From BRH-c54 sp036567945 (GTDB lineage Bacteria; Bacteroidota; Bacteroidia; Flavobacteriales_E; Vicingaceae), in NCBI GenBank assembly GCA_036567945.1, contig DATCTM010000118.1, forward strand, positions 1-5,288: 5,288 nt of DNA, written 5' to 3'. Under the pieces are notes generated by a model. That model was not told where the DNA came from, searched no databases, and was given only the letters and a program-made list of their open reading frames with translations. Made by a program: the position numbers and the translations under genes. Shown piece after piece: positions 1 through 5,288 of this stretch; position 1 is the stretch's first letter; each line of letters starts with the position of its first letter.

Positions 1-1104
1 TAATTCACCCAAGTTTAAATAATACATTCCGCCTTGTAAAAACAAATACATTTCACTTAACACAAATCCTAAAATAAATAAGCCTAAGCCAATTCGAGCA
101 AATAGTTTGTTGTGGTTAAAAATGCCTTCTAACGATAAAAAAAGCAGTAAAGCACCACTAATTACTCCAAGCATCAATAGGTGTATAAAACCAATCACTA
201 AGTTTCTTATTTGTATGGAAGCTTCATTTACTTCTGGTATTACCGAAAAGGATTGAAATATTACTTTTACAATCATTGAAATTAGGATAAAATATACCAA
301 GCTTTTAATATAAAGTGTAGCTGATGATAAAAAGGTGTTTAAGGGCTTTTTTAGAGCAACAATAAGATGATAAAACCCTATTAGTTGAAAAATAACACCC
401 AAGCTGTTTATGATATTTAATGTTGGTAGTTTGACAAACCAACTTATAGGTAAAGCTAATGTAAAAACTACTGATAAAATTAACCAGCCCAAAGCTTTTT
501 TTAATTGGGTATTTTTTTCTGTTGGATGACTAGTTAGGTATTTGATAAATAAACCTATCACACCAAAAATAAACCAGCCATTAAACTGAAAATGCAAAAA
601 AGTTTGAATAGCAATATTATAAGCATCAGAGTTTTTTCCAAATACAACAATAGATATAGGTAAACACCAAATGCCGATAGTGGAAATAACCATGAACCAC
701 AATGCAGCACGAATAAATTGTTTATCGATGGTAGTAAATGGTTTTAGGTCTTTTAAAATCAGTTTTACAAAAAAGTAGGAAGCAAAAATATGTAAGGATG
801 AAAATATTATTGAAAAAGCAGCATACCCTTGAAAAGGAAAACTAAATAACATGCCGATTACAGCAAATTGAGTAATAAAAAATAAATAATAATAAATTTT
901 CCTGATGTTAGGTAAAAAGCGGTAAACAATAAAGCTATACAACATTAAATATAACCAGCCCAACATGGCAACATGCGAATGAGCGTGAGTAAAAAACCTA
1001 AAATTAAAATCGATTTCACCAATAAAAGCATAGCGTAAAACTAAGCCTAGCATAGTTGCAATTAAAAAATTAATTAAACAGGTTATGACCCAAGATTTAG
1101 GCAT
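1..1104 (-). CDS. Uncharacterised polytopic membrane protein with HAHSH motif (3' end outside window)
   Basis: The frame is open for 368 codons from ATG at 1104 to the left edge with no stop, so the C-terminus is missing. The protein is very hydrophobic, with about 11 predicted membrane helices at roughly residues 6-25, 42-62, 69-90, 95-116, 132-155, 168-188, 204-226, 229-250, 266-287, 301-323 and 334-357. No signal peptide is separable from the first helix. Histidines sit in or next to helices: HAHSH at 40-44 (followed by VAMLGW), H105, H171 (in FLHFQFNGW), H246 and H308. I recall similar HAHSHxAxxGW proteins of unknown function in Bacteroidota. The histidine-rich second helix and about 12 helices overall recall heme-copper oxidase subunit I, but the paired histidines expected in helix 7 are absent, so I do not name it as an oxidase. 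A heme- or metal-binding membrane role is inference. ATG 1104 is preferred over an in-frame GTG at 1137, which lies inside the sdhB terminator. No Shine-Dalgarno and no clear promoter of its own is seen. Confidence 0.85.
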   Translation of the reverse strand, partial: MPKSWVITCLINFLIATMLGLVLRYAFIGEIDFNFRFFTHAHSHVAMLGWLYLMLYSFIVYRFLPNIRKIYYYLFFITQFAVIGMLFSFPFQGYAAFSIIFSSLHIFASYFFVKLILKDLKPFTTIDKQFIRAALWFMVISTIGIWCLPISIVVFGKNSDAYNIAIQTFLHFQFNGWFIFGVIGLFIKYLTSHPTEKNTQLKKALGWLILSVVFTLALPISWFVKLPTLNIINSLGVIFQLIGFYHLIVALKKPLNTFLSSATLYIKSLVYFILISMIVKVIFQSFSVIPEVNEASIQIRNLVIGFIHLLMLGVISGALLLFLSLEGIFNHNKLFARIGLGLFILGFVLSEMYLFLQGGMYYLNLGEL

Positions 1105-1112
1105 TGTTTTAG

Positions 1113-1163
1113 AAAATAAAAAAGCAGATAAACGCACTTTTTAAGAACGTGTTATCTGCTTTT
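1113..1163 (-). terminator. Rho-independent terminator after sdhB
   Basis: A perfect 12-base inverted repeat (1120-1131 against 1152-1163, containing GCAGAT) can extend by three more pairs past one bulged base. On the minus-strand transcript it is preceded by A residues and followed by TTTTTTATTTT (1123-1113). It begins 16 bases after the sdhB stop codon, the expected place for the end of the sdhCAB transcript. The stem is only moderately GC-rich, as is usual in AT-rich Bacteroidota. On the plus strand the hairpin is followed by only a short T run, and no plus-strand gene is present, so it most likely acts on the minus strand. Confidence 0.85.
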
Positions 1164-1179
1164 ATAAATGAGTAGCTAA

Positions 1180-1932
1180 TTATTTTTCAGAAACTATTGA
1201 AGCCCCAAAATATTCTCTGTTCATACGAGCAATAAACTCCAACGAGATACCTTTTGGACATTCTACTTCGCAAGCTCCGGTATTGGTACAGTTTCCAAAT
1301 CCTTCTTTATCCATTTGTTCTACCATGTTTAACACACGCTCTTTTCTTTCTACTTGTCCTTGTGGAAGGTAAGAGTACTGAGAAACCTTTGCCGCAACAA
1401 ACAGCATTGCTGATGAGTTTTTACAAGTTGCTACACAAGCTCCACAACCTATACAAGTTGCAGCATCCATAGCTTTATCAGCATCCGGTTTAGGAATTGG
1501 CAGCGCATTGGCATCTTGTGTATTTCCTGAAGTATTTACAGAAATAAAACCTCCTGCATGTTGAATTCTATCAAAAGAACCTCTATCAACAACTAAATCT
1601 TTTATTACAGGGAAAGCTTTAGAACGAAATGGTTCAATATAAATAGTATCTCCATCTTTAAACATTCTCATGTGTAGTTGGCATGTAGTTACACCTCTAT
1701 CCGGACCATGAGCTTCACCATTAATGTATAAAGAACACATACCACAAATTCCTTCTCTACAATCGTGATCGAATGCAACTGGCTCTTTACCTTCGTTTAC
1801 TAAGTTTTCGTTTAACACATCCAACATTTCTAAAAATGAAGAATGTTCTGAGATATTTTTAATGGGATATGTTTCCATTTTTCCCTCAGACTTTGCGTCT
1901 TTCTGACGCCATATTTTTAGTGTTAAATCCAT
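1180..1932 (-). CDS. sdhB: Succinate dehydrogenase iron-sulfur subunit
   Basis: SdhB passes electrons from the SdhA flavin to the quinone site through three iron-sulfur clusters, on the cytoplasmic face of the membrane. The N-terminal ferredoxin-like domain (about residues 1-110) has the [2Fe-2S] cysteines C58, C63, C66 and C84. The C-terminal domain has CIGCGAC at 160-166 plus C225 for the [4Fe-4S] cluster, and C170, C215 and C221 for the [3Fe-4S] cluster. This is the full eleven-cysteine set of a succinate dehydrogenase or fumarate reductase B subunit. The third cluster's cysteine pattern supports 3Fe rather than 4Fe. The 250-residue length is normal. It is the last gene of sdhCAB, 54 bases after sdhA, and is followed by an intrinsic terminator. 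The ATG at 1932 fits the family N-terminus; GGA lies five bases before it as a possible weak ribosome site. The family also includes fumarate reductases; succinate oxidation is inferred from operon type. Confidence 0.96.
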   Translation of the reverse strand: MDLTLKIWRQKDAKSEGKMETYPIKNISEHSSFLEMLDVLNENLVNEGKEPVAFDHDCREGICGMCSLYINGEAHGPDRGVTTCQLHMRMFKDGDTIYIEPFRSKAFPVIKDLVVDRGSFDRIQHAGGFISVNTSGNTQDANALPIPKPDADKAMDAATCIGCGACVATCKNSSAMLFVAAKVSQYSYLPQGQVERKERVLNMVEQMDKEGFGNCTNTGACEVECPKGISLEFIARMNREYFGASIVSEK

Positions 1933-1979
1933 TGGTTTCCAATTTTAAAATTGAACAATTTACTAATTAACAAATTGTT
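1931..1979 (-). repeat. Overlapping inverted repeats in sdhA-sdhB spacer and over sdhB start
   Basis: The 54-base spacer between sdhA and sdhB holds three inverted repeats. One is 8 bases at 1954-1961 and 1972-1979 around a 10-base loop (AACAATTT/AAATTGTT). The second is a perfect 14-base palindrome at 1940-1953 (CAATTTTAAAATTG). The third is a 5-base stem with a three-base loop at 1931-1943 (ATTGG/CCAAT), which includes the first two bases of the sdhB ATG and part of the GGA just before it. The second and third share bases 1940-1943 and could not both form. The pairing is seen directly; any role in translation or mRNA processing is speculation, because such AT-only repeats also arise by chance. 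Confidence 0.45.
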
Positions 1980-1986
1980 ACATTGA

Positions 1987-4002
1987 TTACTTATAGCTTC
2001 TTTGTTTTAATTCAATATCATTAAAAGTCAACTCCTCTTTATGAAGCACAGCTTCTCTTGGATTTCCTGTATATTCCCAAGCAGCAACATATTTAAAGTT
2101 AACATCATCTCTTTTAGCTTCACCTTCTTGTTCGCCATCCATTTCAACAGACTCCTCTCTAAAATGTCCACCACATGATTCATTTCTGTGTAATGCATCA
2201 ACAGCAAACAATTCTCCTAATTCTAAGAAATCAGCAACTCTACCGGCTTTTTCTAATTCAGGATTAAGCTCATTCATTTCACCGGGAACAAAAACATCTT
2301 TCCAAAATTCTTCTCTAATTTGAGCAATTTCGTCCATTGCTTTTTTAAGTCCTGCTTCATTTCTTGCCATCCCTACATAATCCCACATTATTTTTCCTAA
2401 TTTTTTATGGAAATAATCTACCGACTTAGTTCCTTTATTATTGATAAGCTTCTCTAATCTTTCTGTCACTTCTTTTTCAGCAGCTTCAAATTCGGGTAAA
2501 TTGGTAGGTATTTTTCCTGTTCTAATTTCGTTAGAAAGATAATCTCCAATAGTATAAGGCAATACAAAATAACCATCAGCTAATCCTTGCATTAATGCAG
2601 AAGCTCCTAATCGGTTAGCTCCATGGTCAGAAAAATTAGCTTCTCCGGCAGCATAGCATCCCGGAATGGTAGTCATTAAGTTATAATCAACCCAAATTCC
2701 TCCCATGGTATAATGTACCGCTGGGTAAATCATCATAGGTGTTTTGTATGGATTTTCATCTACAATTTTCTCATACATTTGGAATAAGTTACCATATTTA
2801 GCTTCAATAACCTCTTCTCCTAATTGAGTAATTTTTTCTGCAGTAGGATTTTCAAGTCCTAACATATTGGCTTTTTCTCTACCATAACGCTGAATAGCAG
2901 TTGAGAAATCTAAATAAACAGCCTCACCAGTTGCATTAACTCCATAACCGGCATCACATCTTTCTTTAGCAGCTCTAGAAGCGACATCTCTAGGAACTAA
3001 GTTTCCATAAGCAGGATACCTTCTTTCCAAGTAATAATCTCTGTCTTCTTCTTTTATTTGAGTAGGCTTTAGTTTTTTCTCTCTAATAGCCATAACATCT
3101 TCCATCTTCTTTGGCACCCAAATTCTACCATCATTTCTTAATGACTCAGACATCAACGTAAGTTTAGATTGATATTCTCCCGAACGTGGAATACATGTTG
3201 GGTGAATTTGAGTGTAACATGGGTTAGCGAAGAAAGCTCCTTTTTTGTGTACTTTCCATGCAGCACTAACATTAGAACCCATAGCGTTGGTAGATAAAAA
3301 GAATACGTTTCCGTAGCCACCACTTGCAATAACTACTGCATGTGCCGAATGTCTTTCTACTTCTCCTGTAACTAAGTTTCTGGCAATAATTCCTCTTGCT
3401 TTTCCGTCAACCAGCACTAAATCTAGCATTTCATGACGGTTATACATTTTAATTTTTCCTTTACCAATTTGGCGGTTCATAGCCGAATAAGCTCCTAACA
3501 ATAATTGTTGCCCGGTTTGTCCTTTAGCATAAAAAGTTCTGGAAACCAATACACCACCAAAAGAACGGTTGTCTAACAATCCGCCATATTCTCTTGCAAA
3601 AGGAACTCCTTGAGCCACACATTGATCAATAATGTTGGCAGAAACTTCAGCCAAACGATAAACATTTGCTTCTCTTGCTCTGTAATCTCCACCTTTAACC
3701 GTATCGTAAAATAATCGGTAAGTAGAATCGCCATCATTTTGGTAATTTTTGGCAGCATTTATACCACCTTGAGCAGCAATAGAGTGTGCTCTTCTTGGCG
3801 AATCTTGATAACAAAAAGCTTTTACATTATAACCCATTTCCGCTAAGGATGCAGCAGCAGAACCTCCTGCTAATCCTGTTCCAACAACAATAATATCTAT
3901 ATTTCTTTTGTTAGCAGGGTTAACTAAATCGATGTGGTTTTTATAATTTGTCCATTTATCTTTTAATGGACCTTCAGGTATTTTAGCATCTAATTTTGAC
4001 AT
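1987..4002 (-). CDS. sdhA: Succinate dehydrogenase flavoprotein subunit
   Basis: SdhA oxidises succinate to fumarate at a covalently bound FAD and hands the electrons to SdhB, linking the TCA cycle to the menaquinone pool. The N-terminal Rossmann motif GTGLAG is at residues 41-46. RRAHSIAAQGG at 70-80 contains H73, the expected attachment histidine for FAD. Dicarboxylate-site residues can be placed by family motifs: H267 and T269 in QIHPT, R338 in VPRDVASRA (the proton-transfer arginine), H430 in AVHYTMGG and R464 in GANRLGASAL. E454 in GEANFSDHG falls in the FAD-binding motif. The C-terminal helical domain carries the late motif ESCGGHFREE (608-617). The 671 residues are longer than the E. 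coli enzyme, as is usual for the Bacteroidota type-B form, and no frameshift is seen. It starts 12 bases after sdhC with no Shine-Dalgarno, consistent with a single transcript. A fumarate reductase of the same family cannot be excluded by this subunit alone. Confidence 0.97.
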   Translation of the reverse strand: MSKLDAKIPEGPLKDKWTNYKNHIDLVNPANKRNIDIIVVGTGLAGGSAAASLAEMGYNVKAFCYQDSPRRAHSIAAQGGINAAKNYQNDGDSTYRLFYDTVKGGDYRAREANVYRLAEVSANIIDQCVAQGVPFAREYGGLLDNRSFGGVLVSRTFYAKGQTGQQLLLGAYSAMNRQIGKGKIKMYNRHEMLDLVLVDGKARGIIARNLVTGEVERHSAHAVVIASGGYGNVFFLSTNAMGSNVSAAWKVHKKGAFFANPCYTQIHPTCIPRSGEYQSKLTLMSESLRNDGRIWVPKKMEDVMAIREKKLKPTQIKEEDRDYYLERRYPAYGNLVPRDVASRAAKERCDAGYGVNATGEAVYLDFSTAIQRYGREKANMLGLENPTAEKITQLGEEVIEAKYGNLFQMYEKIVDENPYKTPMMIYPAVHYTMGGIWVDYNLMTTIPGCYAAGEANFSDHGANRLGASALMQGLADGYFVLPYTIGDYLSNEIRTGKIPTNLPEFEAAEKEVTERLEKLINNKGTKSVDYFHKKLGKIMWDYVGMARNEAGLKKAMDEIAQIREEFWKDVFVPGEMNELNPELEKAGRVADFLELGELFAVDALHRNESCGGHFREESVEMDGEQEGEAKRDDVNFKYVAAWEYTGNPREAVLHKEELTFNDIELKQRSYK

Positions 4003-4014
4003 ACTTAAAATAGA

Positions 4015-4686
4015 TTAATGCGAGTGATTGATAAAATGAAAAATTGCAATAAATATAAATCCTAATGGGATAATGATGGCATAAAGATTTCCTAATTTTT
4101 TAATGATAGGCGTATATTTTCTGTGGTTAAAACCCACTGATTGAAATGCTGATTGAAAACCATGCAATAAGTGCAAGGCTAAGAAAACAAAAGCCAATAC
4201 ATAAATGCCTACTCTAACTGGGTCTGCAAATTTGTGAATTAGATGATCATAGTATTTTGTAGGGTTGTCCCAAATACCATCAATAAATTTATCTTTAATT
4301 TCAGGAATCCAAAAATCGTAAAAATGTAAACCTAAAAACAACATTATCATTATTCCTGTAATAATCATGTTTCTGCTCATCCAGCTGGCATTCTCTCCCG
4401 GTTTGTTCATAGCGTACTTTACAGGTCTTGCTTTTTTGTTTTGTAAATCAAGGTAAATGCCCATTCCTAAGTGGAATAAAACTCCAAAAAGAAGTATGGG
4501 TTGAAGGATATATTGAATAAGTGGGTTAGTACCCATAAAATGAGATGTCTCATTAAAAGCATCAGCACTAAGTACTGATAGAAAGTTGATTACAAAATGT
4601 TGTAGAAGAAAAAATAATAAGAAAAAACCCGATAAGGCCATTAAAATTTTTCTTCCTACTGAAGATGTTGAGAATCCTTTACTCAT
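4015..4686 (-). CDS. sdhC: Succinate dehydrogenase cytochrome b558 membrane anchor, type B
   Basis: This single membrane subunit anchors SdhAB, binds heme b and carries the quinone site. It has 223 residues with five predicted helices at about 14-36, 57-79, 105-127, 156-178 and 199-219, which matches the b558 family of Bacillus SdhC and Wolinella FrdC rather than the separate C and D subunits of E. coli. Histidines suited to ligate two hemes lie in the first four helices: H30, H72, H121 and H172 (H175 is an alternative in the fourth). No separate sdhD is expected or found. It is the first gene of the operon, with a Bacteroidota-type promoter 27 bases upstream of the ATG. The start at 4686 gives MSKGFSTSSVGRK before the first helix, the typical short basic lead of this family. 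The residue two before H172 is alanine, so the glutamate used by Wolinella fumarate reductase for proton compensation is not evident. Confidence 0.95.
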   Translation of the reverse strand: MSKGFSTSSVGRKILMALSGFFLLFFLLQHFVINFLSVLSADAFNETSHFMGTNPLIQYILQPILLFGVLFHLGMGIYLDLQNKKARPVKYAMNKPGENASWMSRNMIITGIMIMLFLGLHFYDFWIPEIKDKFIDGIWDNPTKYYDHLIHKFADPVRVGIYVLAFVFLALHLLHGFQSAFQSVGFNHRKYTPIIKKLGNLYAIIIPLGFIFIAIFHFINHSH

Positions 4687-4712
4687 GGTATGAACGATTT
4701 ATAATTTTTCGA

Positions 4713-4742
4713 CAAATGTAGGACTATTCTGCAAAAATCAAA
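4713..4742 (-). promoter_or_regulatory. Predicted Bacteroidota sigma-A type promoter for sdhCAB
   Basis: On the minus strand TTTG (4742-4739) is followed after exactly 18 bases by TACATTTG (4720-4713). This matches the phylum's -33 TTTG and -7 TAnnTTTG consensus, including every fixed position. Transcription would begin around 4705-4709, giving a leader of about 20 bases before the sdhC ATG at 4686. The site lies between the possible tatD terminator and sdhC, so the operon can be expressed on its own. No clear operator was found beside it. Confidence 0.7.
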
Positions 4743-4749
4743 TTTTATA

Positions 4750-4777
4750 AGGGCAAAAAAATCAATAAAATTGCCCT
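4750..4777 (-). terminator. Possible weak terminator after tatD-family gene
   Basis: A 7-base inverted repeat (AGGGCAA at 4750-4756 and TTGCCCT at 4771-4777) encloses a 14-base AT-only loop, six bases past the stop codon of the TatD-family gene. On the minus-strand transcript it is followed by TATAAAATTTG, so the T-tract is poor, and termination may be partial. The GC core stands out in an otherwise AT-rich spacer. Confidence 0.45.
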
Positions 4778-4782
4778 GAGAA

Positions 4783-5288
4783 TTATACTCCAAAAACAGT
4801 TTTTGAATTGGTGGTAGTTATTTTAGCTACTTCTTCTAAACTAACTTGTTTTAAATTAGCCACTTTTGTAGCAATTTCAATAATGTAAGCACTTTCGTTA
4901 CGTTTTCCTCGGTAAGGAACAGGGGCTAAATAAGGGGCATCGGTTTCTAAAACCAAATGTTCTAGACTTATTTGTTCAACCACTTTATCCAACCCTGCAT
5001 TTTTAAAGGTAACTACTCCGCCAATGCCTAGTTTAAAACCACCATAAGCTATTATTTTTTCAGCTTGCTCTAATGTACCAGTAAAACAATGGAAAATGCC
5101 ACGCATGTTTTCATCATTTTCTTCGTCTAAAATTTCAAAAATTTCATCAAAAGCATCTCGGCAATGAATTACAAAAGGCAAATTATTAGCTTTAGCCAAT
5201 CTGATTTGATGACGAAAAGCGGCTTGTTGTTCTTTAAAAAAAGTTTTGTCCCAATATAAATCAATACCAATTTCGCCAATGGCAACAA
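4783..5288 (-). CDS. TatD-family metal-dependent hydrolase (5' end outside window)
   Basis: TatD proteins are cytoplasmic metal-dependent nucleases of the amidohydrolase superfamily, with reported 3'-5' DNA exonuclease activity linked to DNA repair. The window holds the last 167 codons of what is normally a protein of about 255-260 residues. The frame stays open to the right edge, so the true start lies outside; a TTG at 5199 is internal, because conserved sequence continues upstream of it. Motifs visible in order are GEIGIDLYWD (metal-binding Glu, read from about 5283 down), FVIHCRDAF (metal-binding His), GIFHCFTG (metal-binding His), LETDAPYLAP (catalytic/metal Asp) and RGKRNES, ending in SKTVFGV. 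All metal ligands of the visible part are intact. It precedes the sdh operon on the same strand but has no known functional link to it. In many Bacteroidota genomes this family is annotated TatD; YcfH or YjjV-like paralogs are not separable from this fragment. Confidence 0.95.
   Translation of the reverse strand, partial: VAIGEIGIDLYWDKTFFKEQQAAFRHQIRLAKANNLPFVIHCRDAFDEIFEILDEENDENMRGIFHCFTGTLEQAEKIIAYGGFKLGIGGVVTFKNAGLDKVVEQISLEHLVLETDAPYLAPVPYRGKRNESAYIIEIATKVANLKQVSLEEVAKITTTNSKTVFGV

Noticed and set aside
1105..1137. In-frame GTG at 1137 as a start for the left-hand membrane protein, adding 11 residues.
   Set aside because: It lies within the loop of the sdhB terminator, and the ATG at 1104 directly precedes the first helix in the way expected for such proteins.
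1254..1472. Plus-strand open frame of 72 codons.
   Set aside because: It lies wholly inside sdhB on the opposite strand, has no recognisable motif, and its hydrophobic look is explained by being antisense to a cysteine-rich, well-conserved gene.
1940..1979. The sdhA-sdhB inverted repeats as a transcription terminator.
   Set aside because: The stems contain almost no GC pairs and no T-tract follows; stopping here would also leave sdhB without an evident promoter.
3573..3758. Minus-strand open frame of 61 codons inside sdhA.
   Set aside because: It is an out-of-frame reading of the conserved SdhA FAD and substrate domain with no independent support.
4783..5288. TatD-family gene as part of the sdh operon or of a twin-arginine translocation cluster.
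   Set aside because: A hairpin and a good promoter separate it from sdhC, no tatA, tatB or tatC is present, and TatD proteins are generally nucleases not needed for Tat export.
1..5288. A hidden mobile element, CRISPR array, tRNA or novel multi-gene system.
   Set aside because: Genes fill nearly all of the window, all on one strand with uniform AT-rich composition. No direct repeat series, transposase, integrase, tRNA-like cloverleaf or toxin-antitoxin pair was found by reading both strands.

Overview
The window looks like a core-metabolism stretch from an AT-rich member of the Bacteroidota, probably Flavobacteriia or a relative. Three things point there. The succinate dehydrogenase genes are ordered C-A-B with the diheme 'type B' membrane subunit typical of that phylum. 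The leaders lack clear Shine-Dalgarno sequences. A good match to the Bacteroidota promoter (TTTG, 18 bases, TAnnTTTG) lies just before sdhC. The taxonomic call is inference from gene content and style, not from a marker gene.

Every gene reads on the minus strand, so the order of transcription runs from high to low coordinates. At the right edge is the C-terminal part of a TatD-family metal-dependent deoxyribonuclease/hydrolase (4783-5288, cut by the window), followed by a small hairpin that may end its transcript. Next come a promoter (4713-4742) and the operon sdhC (4015-4686), sdhA (1987-4002) and sdhB (1180-1932). The spacers are 12 bases between sdhC and sdhA and 54 AT-rich bases rich in inverted repeats between sdhA and sdhB. 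A strong intrinsic terminator (1113-1163) follows sdhB. Eight bases beyond its T-tract starts a long polytopic membrane protein (1-1104, running off the left edge). It is open for 368 codons and carries an HAHSH motif and further histidines in predicted helices.

The three sdh genes together make a complete succinate:menaquinone oxidoreductase (complex II). SdhA is the FAD dicarboxylate subunit, SdhB carries the [2Fe-2S], [4Fe-4S] and [3Fe-4S] clusters, and SdhC is the five-helix anchor with four candidate histidines for two b hemes. All key cofactor residues are present and nothing looks broken. The one protein whose job is not obvious is the left-hand membrane protein. Its helix count and some histidine positions recall heme-copper oxidase subunit I, but the relation is unproven.

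No mobile elements, CRISPR arrays, RNA genes, defence genes or foreign islands are visible. I do not see a previously undescribed multi-gene system here. The most worthwhile leads are the uncharacterised membrane protein and the compact regulatory junctions on either side of sdhB.
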